Shown here: positions 1 through 7,719 of the stretch, piece after piece | Layout of the letters: every line of letters begins with the position of its first letter | Position numbering within the stretch: the first letter of the stretch is position 1 | Assembly: GCF_050433125.1 (NCBI RefSeq) | Contig: NZ_JBNPXV010000004.1 | Coordinates: 248,001 to 312,000 of the forward strand | Length of the DNA stretch: 64,000 nt | Source of the DNA: Roseimarinus sediminis | Lineage (GTDB): Bacteria > Bacteroidota > Bacteroidia > Bacteroidales > Prolixibacteraceae | Direction: 5' to 3' | Position numbers and translations under genes: made by a program | Notes under the pieces: model-generated | What the model was told of the DNA's origin: nothing | What the model saw: only the letters and a program-made list of their open reading frames with translations | Databases searched by the model: none

Positions 1-677
1 TTTGCTCCCTTTTGAATATCCTCGAAAGGCTCCCGGTTTTCAACATCACCGGTGTAAGGGTTCAGAAAGGGAAAGTCATTTTCTTTGCGGTAGGAGTATA
101 GTTTGCTTACCGATTCCAGCTTTCCGTTCCCCAGAAAGAGTTTTGCACCGTACAATTTTTCGCCAAAGGAGCCGGTGATGTTTTTCATATCAAGCCCAAA
201 ACCGTCGGTCCATTTGTTTTGCTGCCCCAGGTAAATGGCTCCTCCGATCGATCCTGAGCCGTTCAGCGTCGATGAGCTGCCCATCTGTATTTCGAGCTGG
301 TCGAAAAGAAAGGACGAGATGGAGGATAAGTTGGATTGTCCCAGCGTAAGCGAGTTAATATTGATTCCACCAAAATTTACCGAGGTATGATTGGGAGATG
401 TGCCGCGTATGCGAATGGTCGACAGGCCGCCGGCCGTACTTTTCAGATACACAGGTGTAAGCCGCATCAGCAGTTGGTCGATGTTGCTTTCCTGGGTGCT
501 TTCAATCTGTACTTTTGAAATCTGATCAAATTTGGCACCAGGCTGGTATTTCCTGTAATCGCTGTACAGAGTAATCTCATCCAGATGGATGGTGTCGCTT
601 ACCGATGGAACCGGTTCTTCGGCCAGTGCATCAACTGTCAGTAAAACAGTGATCAATGTGTAAATAAAAAGTCTCAT
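1..677 (-). CDS. btuB: TonB-dependent outer-membrane receptor, BtuB-like (N-terminal part)
   Basis: The gene runs off the left edge, so only about 225 N-terminal residues are present. It starts at the ATG on the minus strand at 677 with a signal peptide (MRLFIYTLITVLL...ALA). A plug-domain segment follows: ID-QLLMRLTPVYLKS, then STIRIRGTSPNHTSVNFGGI, then the typical LDQ-like run with GSSSTLNGSGSIGGAIYL. These are the hallmarks of TonB-dependent receptor plugs (family knowledge). A cobalamin riboswitch directly upstream and the neighbouring btuFCD genes point to cobalamin or another corrinoid as ligand (inference). The short TonB box is not clear. The barrel lies outside the window, so ligand specificity cannot be judged from the protein itself. 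Confidence 0.85.
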   Translation of the reverse strand, partial: MRLFIYTLITVLLTVDALAEEPVPSVSDTIHLDEITLYSDYRKYQPGAKFDQISKVQIESTQESNIDQLLMRLTPVYLKSTAGGLSTIRIRGTSPNHTSVNFGGININSLTLGQSNLSSISSFLFDQLEIQMGSSSTLNGSGSIGGAIYLGQQNKWTDGFGLDMKNITGSFGEKLYGAKLFLGNGKLESVSKLYSYRKENDFPFLNPYTGDVENREPFEDIQKGA

Positions 678-764
678 TCTTTATAAAAAATGAGCTAGGG
701 GCGTTGTGAAAATTATTCGATAGTTTTCACCAGCTTTAGTCCCGAAGCTAAGGTTAACAAATAA

Positions 765-962
765 GCATCTGGCAGGTCTTCTGGCTCACCTTACTTTTCG
801 AGGCCTTCCCCTTCTTTATTGCTCTTGCAATGTTGAAGAGTGGCAGCTTGATTCGAAAAGCTTCCCGTTTATAATACGGGATACAGGCTTACAGCTGCGG
901 GTACAGCTCCGGATTCTAACCGGATTCCCATTTTAATCCAATCTGAGAAGTATCAGACCAGA
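765..962 (-). promoter_or_regulatory. Cobalamin (AdoCbl) riboswitch upstream of btuB
   Basis: Read on the minus strand, the element has the order expected for the B12 riboswitch core: GGGAATCCGG, then AATCCGGAGCTGTACCCGCA, GCTGTAA, a GCCACT segment, GGGAAGGC, and finally the B12 box AGCCAGAAGACCTGCC at 786-771. About 90 nt separate the B12 box from the receptor start. Binding of a corrinoid is expected to reduce receptor expression (family knowledge). Confidence 0.93.
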
Positions 963-975
963 ACCAAAATCACGA

Positions 976-983
976 CAAAGATA
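976..983 (-). promoter_or_regulatory. -7 promoter box of the btuB transcript
   Basis: TATCTTTG on the minus strand matches the Bacteroidota -7 consensus TAnnTTTG and lies just upstream of the riboswitch. No convincing -33 TTG is present at the usual spacing, so the call rests on the -7 box and its position. Confidence 0.5.
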
Positions 984-1088
984 GAAAGAAAAGATGATGA
1001 TTGACCCGGAGTTAATAAAATGTTGAAAGATCGGCTGTCTTAATTGTATGTTCCTGAAAAACAAGCTACTGCATTTTATTTTTGTAGG

Positions 1089-1904
1089 CTAGCGTGCATC
1101 CTGTCGATCGACGTTCTTCATCATCCGGTCGGAAACCAGAAAAACAACGGGCTTTTTCGACACCGGATTTTCGCGTGTAATTACCACGGTATCGTAAACG
1201 TCTTCGATGATCTGGTAATTCAGCACTTCGGCAGGCCGTCCTTTAGCCCGTAACTGACCATCTTTCATCATAAGCAGGTAATCACAGTATTCTCCGGCAA
1301 GATTCAGATCGTGGATGATAATGAGTACGCTTAATCCGAGTTCTTTGTTCAGGCGCTGAATCAGGTTGAGTATCTGTACCTGGTGCGTAATATCCAGGTG
1401 AGAGGTGGGTTCGTCGAGCAGGAGCAAATCAGGCTCCTGGGTAAGGGCACGGGCAATGGCTGCCAGTTGCTGTTCTCCGCCGCTGAGCTCCATCATCGAT
1501 TTGTCTTTCAGGCGATCGACATGGGTTAATTGCATGTATTTTTCGGCAATGGCGATGTCGTTTTGAGTTTCGAAGAACTGAAAATTGCTTCGATAGGGAA
1601 GACGTCCCATCATCACATAGTCATAAACACTAATATCGGTTTGTTCGGTAAACTGTGAAACCACGGCCACCTGTCTTGCTCTTTCACGGATTGGCATTTG
1701 CGACAGTTGTTTTCCCTTTAGGGTTAATTCCCCTTCTTTTATTTTCAGATCGCCGGTAAGCGCCCTGAAGAGCGTGGTTTTGCCCGATCCGTTGGGCCCG
1801 ATAATCCCTGCAAAAACACCACGCTGCAATTCAAAGCTGATGGTTTTCAGATTGAATTTCTCGTAACCGCATACGAGCTGGTTCAGTTTCAGATAGGCAC
1901 TCAT
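1089..1904 (-). CDS. btuD: Cobalamin ABC transporter ATP-binding protein
   Basis: This 271-residue ABC ATPase has Walker A GPNGSGKT (36-43), the signature LSGGEQQ (140-146) and Walker B LLLLDEP (160-166), followed by the switch His in IIIHDLNLA. It belongs to the FecE/BtuD/HmuV group that powers import of metal chelates and corrinoids. It overlaps btuC by 4 nt (ATGA at 1901-1904) and is the last gene of btuF-btuC-btuD. The riboswitch ahead of the operon makes cobalamin the best substrate call; haem or siderophore would be the alternative from the protein alone. Confidence 0.9.
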   Translation of the reverse strand: MSAYLKLNQLVCGYEKFNLKTISFELQRGVFAGIIGPNGSGKTTLFRALTGDLKIKEGELTLKGKQLSQMPIRERARQVAVVSQFTEQTDISVYDYVMMGRLPYRSNFQFFETQNDIAIAEKYMQLTHVDRLKDKSMMELSGGEQQLAAIARALTQEPDLLLLDEPTSHLDITHQVQILNLIQRLNKELGLSVLIIIHDLNLAGEYCDYLLMMKDGQLRAKGRPAEVLNYQIIEDVYDTVVITRENPVSKKPVVFLVSDRMMKNVDRQDAR

Positions 1905-2926
1905 AAGTGATTCAATTTGTTTTTTAATCCGGCCCTTGCCAGTATGGTGATAAACACAAGTCCGCCTGCCATTCCGGTGATCACACCAATCGGGAGTTCG
2001 TTGGGAGCAATAATGGTTCGCGCAATAATGTCACTGATCATTAAGAACAAACTTCCGCCTAAAAATGAACCTATCAGCAGGATGCGATAGTCGGAACCAA
2101 TGATCATTCTGATCAGATGCGGAATGACCAGTCCGACAAAGCCTATAATTCCGGCAACAGCCACACAGATGCCGGTTAGGAGCGAGGCCACCACAAAAAG
2201 GATCCGGATGCTTACGGTGGTGTGAATTCCCAGGTGCCTGGCTTTTTCCTGGCCAAGTCGCAAGGCATTCAATGGCCGGGCAAAAAAGTAGCTGATTAGC
2301 AAACCTGAAAGCGAAGCCCAAACCATGGCCTTTATGAGGAAGGTATTCGACTCTTCGAGTGAGCCCATCATCCAGAATACAATGTTCTGGAGATTGTCGC
2401 TGGTGCTGATCGACATGAGGAACATCATCGATGACGATGCTACAAAACTCACCATTACGCCAATGAGCAGCATTCTGTTAATGTCAATGGCACCCCGGCG
2501 AATACTTAAAAAGTAAACAGCAAAAATTGAAAGCACCGAAGCGCTAAAGCCGGCCAGAGGAAGCATGAAGGTGCCGATGCTGTATTGCAGTCCCAGAACA
2601 ATGACCAATGCCACACCCAGCGCAGCTCCTCCCGAAATTCCAAGGGTGTAGGGTTCGACCAATGGATTACGGTAGATGCCCTGCAAAATGGCTCCGGTAA
2701 GACTTAAAGCCCCTCCGATGGCAAAGGCAAGCAACATGCGCGGCAGACGAATGTGGGCAATTACGGCATAATGGATTCCTTCTTTCGAAGCCACAATCTG
2801 AGGCAGATCTTTTAAGGAAATATCAAATTCTCCTGAAAGAATGGAGATCAATGCCGCCGCCAGCACCAGTAATATCAATAGTAGTGTGAAAAGCGACCAC
2901 TTCAGGTATTTTTGTTGGATGGTCAT
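1901..2926 (-). CDS. btuC: Cobalamin ABC transporter permease
   Basis: This 341-residue, highly hydrophobic protein of the FecCD/BtuC permease family has about ten membrane segments. Family landmarks are RLPRMLLAFAIGGALSLTGA near residue 60, the NPLVEPYTLGISGGAALG segment near 90-107, and FVGLVIPHLIRMIIG-DYR near 265-285, the region that contacts the ATPase. It overlaps btuF upstream and btuD downstream by 4 nt each, so the three genes are translationally coupled. It forms the inner-membrane channel for corrinoid delivered by BtuF. Confidence 0.92.
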   Translation of the reverse strand: MTIQQKYLKWSLFTLLLILLVLAAALISILSGEFDISLKDLPQIVASKEGIHYAVIAHIRLPRMLLAFAIGGALSLTGAILQGIYRNPLVEPYTLGISGGAALGVALVIVLGLQYSIGTFMLPLAGFSASVLSIFAVYFLSIRRGAIDINRMLLIGVMVSFVASSSMMFLMSISTSDNLQNIVFWMMGSLEESNTFLIKAMVWASLSGLLISYFFARPLNALRLGQEKARHLGIHTTVSIRILFVVASLLTGICVAVAGIIGFVGLVIPHLIRMIIGSDYRILLIGSFLGGSLFLMISDIIARTIIAPNELPIGVITGMAGGLVFITILARAGLKNKLNHL

Positions 2927-3735
2927 TGCTGCATCAATTTTACCATTTCTTCAAGGGTTTCAACAAAGGTAACAGGAGTAGGAGTACAGGCCTTTTCAGC
3001 ATCGATCACAAAAATTTTTTGATGAACAACGGCATTCATCTGGCTGAACTGCATCCAGGTGTTTTTCTCTTCATCGGCAACAAGCCCCATTGAAGTAATA
3101 AAAATAACATCAGGATTACTCAGCAGCACACTCTCGCGGGTCATGGTGCCATGTTTTAAATTACTGGCAATATTGCTGGTGCCGGTAAGCTTGAAATAAT
3201 CGCTCATGAAGGTATTATCGACCACCGTAAAGATGGGTTGTGCTCCAATCTGAAAAAACATTTTTGTATTGCTGTTGCCAGGTTTTTGACTGAGTTCGCT
3301 AACTTTTTTGCTGGTTTCATCAACAATTTCACGGGCCAGAGCTTCATTCCCAACCAGTTTTCCCAGATGAATGAACTGCTCACAAATTTCGTTGAACGAT
3401 ACGGGTGTGGGAAATACTTCAACCTTCATTCCCATTTTTTGAAGCAGTTCGATGGTTTCGGGCGGTGTGATGATGGTAGCCAGTATGAGATCGGGTTCGA
3501 GGCTCAGTGTTTTTTCAATATTTACATCGATGGCAGTTGCCACTACTTCGACACCATCGGCTAATGCTTCGTTACAATAACTGGTACATCCGGCCATCTG
3601 ACTGCCGGCTTCGAGGTAATACAGGTTTTTTGTGAGCGATTGGGCAAGTGATACAATTCTGACTGGTTTTTGTGCCTGCAATATTGAGCCAAGCAGGAGC
3701 AAGGCAGTCAGAATCATCGGTAATTTGCGATGCAT
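2923..3735 (-). CDS. btuF: Cobalamin-binding periplasmic protein
   Basis: A substrate-binding protein of the BtuF/FepB helical-backbone class, 270 residues from the chosen start. The signal peptide MHRKLPMILTALLLLGSILQAQ is followed by PVRIVSLAQSLTKNLYYLEA and a later SNPDVIFITSMG segment, both typical of the family. The reading frame stays open upstream to 3870, but that extension translates the riboswitch itself (B12 box 3845-3830) and would bury the signal peptide. The ATG at 3735 is therefore the start. The gene is first in a tightly overlapping operon with btuC and btuD. Confidence 0.9.
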   Translation of the reverse strand: MHRKLPMILTALLLLGSILQAQKPVRIVSLAQSLTKNLYYLEAGSQMAGCTSYCNEALADGVEVVATAIDVNIEKTLSLEPDLILATIITPPETIELLQKMGMKVEVFPTPVSFNEICEQFIHLGKLVGNEALAREIVDETSKKVSELSQKPGNSNTKMFFQIGAQPIFTVVDNTFMSDYFKLTGTSNIASNLKHGTMTRESVLLSNPDVIFITSMGLVADEEKNTWMQFSQMNAVVHQKIFVIDAEKACTPTPVTFVETLEEMVKLMQQ

Positions 3736-3824
3736 AGTAAGTGTTTTACCGGGTATTTTGAGCATCTGGAATCCGATTAACGGAATCACGAAACTTTTTT
3801 CCCGAAGTTCGTATTGGTATGTTT

Positions 3825-4045
3825 TTACTGGCAGGTCTTCTGGCTCGTCATACTGCTGATGCCTTCCCATTGCTGTTACCTGATCTTCGATTTTCAGAAA
3901 GTAACAACAAACAGTGGCCTGGTATTTTCAGCAATTGTTCCGTAAATAACTACGGAAATTGACTTACAGCTGCGGGTACAGCTCCGGATTATCCTTTTTC
4001 ACAAGAGCACCGGATTCCCATATTAAGGCTGACTGCCGTAGGCAA
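3825..4045 (-). promoter_or_regulatory. Cobalamin riboswitch upstream of btuFCD
   Basis: This is a second copy of the B12 riboswitch on the minus strand. It has TGGGAATCCGGTG, then AATCCGGAGCTGTACCCGCA, GCTGTAA, GGGAAGGCAT, and the B12 box AGCCAGAAGACCTGCC at 3845-3830. The core blocks are nearly identical to those of the btuB copy, while the peripheral stems differ in sequence and length. Confidence 0.93.
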
Positions 4046-4063
4046 TCAAATCCACCAGATGTG

Positions 4064-4071
4064 CAAAGATA
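4064..4071 (-). promoter_or_regulatory. -7 promoter box of btuFCD
   Basis: TATCTTTG on the minus strand (TAnnTTTG consensus) lies just upstream of the riboswitch, as in the btuB unit. No clear -33 element is visible. Confidence 0.5.
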
Positions 4072-4145
4072 TAAAAGCAGCCGATAAGCACGGGTATCTT
4101 TTATAGGAAAAACCTGTTTCAAATGATAAATTGCCGGGTTGTTGT

Positions 4146-4760
4146 TTAGTAGAGCAGCTCTCCTTTACCCTGTCGGGTAATTACAGGCTCGTCGGCAGTA
4201 CAGTCGATGATGGTGGATACCCGGTTGTCGCCAAAACCACCATCGATGACCAGATCGACCTGGTCTTTAAATTCTTCATGTATCAATTCAGGATCGGTTA
4301 AGAAGGCTTCAATTTTGTCGGAACTATGCAGCGAAGTGGCGAAGATTGGGTTTCCGAGCTCTTTAACGAGCGTTCGGGCAATGTTGTTGTCGGGAACTCT
4401 GATTCCAACGGTTTTCTTTTTACCCTTAAAATAGCGCGGAACGTTGTTGTTGGCATTCAGAATAAAGGTAAATGGACCCGGCAAATTGCGGCGCATCAGT
4501 TTGAAGATGTTGTTGGGAATCGGACGCGTATAATCCGACAATTCACTTAAATCGTAACTGACAAAGGAAAAATGCGATTTTTCAACTTTAATCCCCTTCA
4601 AACGGGCTACCTGCTCTACTGCCTTCTGATTCATAATATCGCAGCCGATACTGTAAACTGTATCGGTGGGATAGATGATTACACCACCATTGCGGAGTGT
4701 TTCAACAGCCTGATCAATTCTTCGCTGATCGGGATTTTCTTCGTATAGCTTTATCAGCAT
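4146..4760 (-). CDS. tsaC: Threonylcarbamoyl-AMP synthase, TsaC/YrdC type
   Basis: This 204-residue YrdC-domain protein forms threonylcarbamoyl-AMP from threonine, bicarbonate and ATP, the first step of t6A37 tRNA modification. Diagnostic segments are IIYPTDTVYSIGCD (residues about 28-41), KSHFSFVSYDLS, LPGPFTFIL, GIRVPDN and VSTIIDC. The length fits the single-domain TsaC form; the extra Sua5 domain is absent. It lies 41 nt downstream of trkH and is probably the last gene of trkA-trkH-tsaC, a link of convenience rather than function. Confidence 0.92.
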   Translation of the reverse strand: MLIKLYEENPDQRRIDQAVETLRNGGVIIYPTDTVYSIGCDIMNQKAVEQVARLKGIKVEKSHFSFVSYDLSELSDYTRPIPNNIFKLMRRNLPGPFTFILNANNNVPRYFKGKKKTVGIRVPDNNIARTLVKELGNPIFATSLHSSDKIEAFLTDPELIHEEFKDQVDLVIDGGFGDNRVSTIIDCTADEPVITRQGKGELLY

Positions 4761-4801
4761 CGGTTTTTATTTTGCTTGCTGTTAAAGATAGGGCTTCTTT
4801 T

Positions 4802-6250
4802 TTATCGTTTCCAAAAAGCGGGTGAGAAAATGACAAGGATGGTAAACAATTCAAGCCTTCCCAGCAACATCAGAAAAGAAAGAAACCATTTTGCTGCTAC
4901 CGGTAAATGGGAAAATGAAGCCGAGGGTCCTACCGATCCCAACCCTGGGCCAATGTTCCCAAGCGAGGTTGCAACTGCACCAATGGCGGTTTCAAAATCG
5001 GGAACGAAAGCCATAAGAATAAGACTGCTGATAAAAAAGACACCTATGTAGAAAAAGAAAAAAGCCAGCACATTGGTGATGATTTGCTGATTAACCGATC
5101 GCTTGTTGAAACGTACCGGAATTATGGCGTTGGGATGGATCAGTCTGCGTAGTTCGTAATAACTGTTTTTGAGCAGCAATACAATCCGCATAATTTTGAT
5201 TCCACCCCCAGTCGATCCGGTGGAACCACCGGTAAAAAAAAGCAAGAGGATGATAGCGGTTAAAAAGGGAGTCCAAAGCAAATAATCGGCGGTGGCATAT
5301 CCGGTAGTAGTAATAATCGACACTACCTGGAAGAGTGAGGTTCTGAAAGTTTCTTCCAGACCCAGATTGCTGGTGATCAGAAGTCCGGCAGCAATAATAA
5401 ATGTGAATACAAGGATGAAAAGTAAATAAAATTTGAACTCTTCATTTTTAAACATCTTTTTAGGCTTTCCGGTAAAAGCAAAATATGAAAGTGAGAAGTT
5501 GGTTCCGGCCAGTATCATGAAAAAAGTGATCACATAGTGAATAAATGGTGAATCCCAGTGAGCAATACTGGCTTGTTTGGTTGAATAGCCTCCCGTTGCC
5601 ATGGTTGTGAACGAATGGCAAATGGCATCAAAAACACTCATGCCTCCAAGGGTTAGGAGTATGGCTTCGGCAACGGTAAAAATAAGATAAACGTTCCAGA
5701 GAATTTTAGCCGTGTCTTTAATTTTTGGATTGAGCTTATCGGTAGTAATACCAGGCGATTCAGCAGCAAAAAGCGACATGCCGCCAATGCCAAAGATGGG
5801 CAATATGGCCAGGGATAATACGACAATCCCCATGCCTCCAAGCCATTGGGTGAGACTTCGCCAAAAAAGGATGCCATGGGGTAAGGCTTCAATATTATCG
5901 AGTATGGAAGAACCAGTGGTGGTAAAGCCCGACATGGTTTCAAAAAAAGCATTGTGGTATTCAGGAATTGCGTGACTGAACAAATAGGGTAAACTACCAA
6001 AAAGTGAAAAGAAAAGCCATACGGTACTTACAATGATGTAGCCTTCCCGCTTGCCAATTTTTTTTTCAGCATGACGGGTTGAAAAAATCAGCACGATACC
6101 ACAACTTAAGGTAATAGCGGCCGAATAGATAAAAGCATTCAGATCGCCTTCTTTGTAAATGAGGGCAACGATCATTGACAATAACATGAAAAGGCTTTCA
6201 CCCAGCAAAAGAAACCCCAGTGAGCGGAGTATGATTTTGTAGTTCAGCAT
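4802..6250 (-). CDS. trkH: Potassium uptake protein, TrkH/KtrB family
   Basis: This 482-residue membrane protein carries the four pore-loop motifs of the Trk/Ktr superfamily: FETMSGFTTTGSS, TMATGGYST, ITTTGYATADY and the last loop around TSLGNIGPGLG. GGSTGSTGGGIKIMR lies in the M-P-M repeat region. It is the K+ translocating subunit. The gating partner TrkA is encoded 3 nt upstream, so both are made from one mRNA. Confidence 0.94.
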   Translation of the reverse strand: MLNYKIILRSLGFLLLGESLFMLLSMIVALIYKEGDLNAFIYSAAITLSCGIVLIFSTRHAEKKIGKREGYIIVSTVWLFFSLFGSLPYLFSHAIPEYHNAFFETMSGFTTTGSSILDNIEALPHGILFWRSLTQWLGGMGIVVLSLAILPIFGIGGMSLFAAESPGITTDKLNPKIKDTAKILWNVYLIFTVAEAILLTLGGMSVFDAICHSFTTMATGGYSTKQASIAHWDSPFIHYVITFFMILAGTNFSLSYFAFTGKPKKMFKNEEFKFYLLFILVFTFIIAAGLLITSNLGLEETFRTSLFQVVSIITTTGYATADYLLWTPFLTAIILLLFFTGGSTGSTGGGIKIMRIVLLLKNSYYELRRLIHPNAIIPVRFNKRSVNQQIITNVLAFFFFYIGVFFISSLILMAFVPDFETAIGAVATSLGNIGPGLGSVGPSASFSHLPVAAKWFLSFLMLLGRLELFTILVIFSPAFWKR

Positions 6251-6253
6251 GTG

Positions 6254-7588
6254 CTATTTGAAAAAAGTATCAATTTTCTTAATGGCATCGGGCAGGGCAA
6301 ATACAACTACCTTGTCTCCTTCCCTGATTTGTGTCTCTCCTGTTGCAATAAAACCATTATCATCACGCACGATGCCACCGATGTTTGCATTTTCAGGAAA
6401 ATTAAGGTCCTTAATAAGCCGTGTGGTAACCTTTGAGCCTGCATGGGCAATTAACTCTACTGCTTCGGCTTCGGTAGCAGTGAGGCATTTAATGCTCGAA
6501 ATTTCAGAATTCATGGAATATCGATAGATGAAACTGGCTGCAATGTATTTTTTATTGATTACGCTTCCAATTCCCACCTGTTCGGCCAGACTGATGAAGT
6601 CGATGTTTTCAATTTCGGCGACTGTTCTTTTTACGCCCATCTTTTTAGCCAGCTGGCAGGTAAGAATATTTGTTTCAGAGTTTCCTGTAACGGCCACAAA
6701 GGCATCCATCTTTTCTATTCCTTCTTCTTTCAGCAATTCAAGGTTACGACCGTCACCATTAATTACCAGCACATTACTAAAGCGATCGGCAATTTTCTGA
6801 CAACGCTCTTTGTTTTGCTCTATAATTTTAATATTGAACTGATCTTTAAGTTTTTCGGCTGTTTTCTGGGCAATACGACTTCCACCCATAAACATGATGT
6901 TTTTTACCCCAAAAAGCTGTTTCCCCGCCTTGTCGTAAAGCTCCTGCATCGCACCACGGGTTGTGACAAAATATACAATGTCTTCGGGTAAAATGAAATC
7001 CTTTCCCTTGGGAATAATGGTATTTTCGTTTCGGGTGATGGCTACTGCCCTGAAGCCATTTGTAGTTTTTGCAATGTCGGCAAGTGACTGGTTAACGATG
7101 CTCGCATTTTCCCTGATTTTGATTCCAAAGAGCATTAGTTTGCCACCCGAGAATTCATGCATCACCCTGGCGCCGGGTTGTTTAACCGATGCAATTATTT
7201 CTTTTGCAGCCAGTGTTTCGGGATAAATTAGTTCGTCGACACCAAGGGCATTGAATTTGGGTTTGTTGATTTTTTTCAGGTATTCGGCATTGTTGATACG
7301 GGCGAGTGTTTTACCGGCTCCAAGATCTTTGGCAAGTATACAGGCTAAAACATTGCGCGACTCGTAAGGAGTTACTGCAATAAAGAGATCGGCTTTTGAA
7401 ATACCACATTCTTTCAGATCGTCGATTGAATTAGCAGCACCATTAACGGTTAGCAAATCAACCTGACTGGCAATTCTTTCTAACTTTTCCTGGTCATCAT
7501 CGAGTAACACAATGTCGTGACTTTCCTTGCTTAACATCTTGGCAAGATGAGTACCAACTTCACCGGCACCGGCAATAACTACTTTCAT
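6254..7588 (-). CDS. trkA: Trk system potassium uptake regulatory protein
   Basis: This 444-residue cytosolic protein is built as two RCK units. The first starts with the nucleotide-binding loop VVIAGAGEVGTHLA (residues 3-16). The second starts with IMFMGGSRIAQKTAEKL near residue 230. Each is followed by an RCK-C (TrkA_C) domain, the second near 370-444. It binds NAD(H) or nucleotides and gates TrkH. The tandem form is the standard TrkA length. It is first in the operon with trkH. Confidence 0.94.
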   Translation of the reverse strand: MKVVIAGAGEVGTHLAKMLSKESHDIVLLDDDQEKLERIASQVDLLTVNGAANSIDDLKECGISKADLFIAVTPYESRNVLACILAKDLGAGKTLARINNAEYLKKINKPKFNALGVDELIYPETLAAKEIIASVKQPGARVMHEFSGGKLMLFGIKIRENASIVNQSLADIAKTTNGFRAVAITRNENTIIPKGKDFILPEDIVYFVTTRGAMQELYDKAGKQLFGVKNIMFMGGSRIAQKTAEKLKDQFNIKIIEQNKERCQKIADRFSNVLVINGDGRNLELLKEEGIEKMDAFVAVTGNSETNILTCQLAKKMGVKRTVAEIENIDFISLAEQVGIGSVINKKYIAASFIYRYSMNSEISSIKCLTATEAEAVELIAHAGSKVTTRLIKDLNFPENANIGGIVRDDNGFIATGETQIREGDKVVVFALPDAIKKIDTFFK

Positions 7589-7719
7589 ATGTCAAAGTCT
7601 TTGTTTTTTGCATTGCAGCAAAACTGATTTTATCGCAGCTATTTATAAACTGCGGGGCAAAGTAAATTATAAAGATCACTAATGTCCAAATAATCTAATC
7701 TGTTTTTTGCCGCTTTTAA

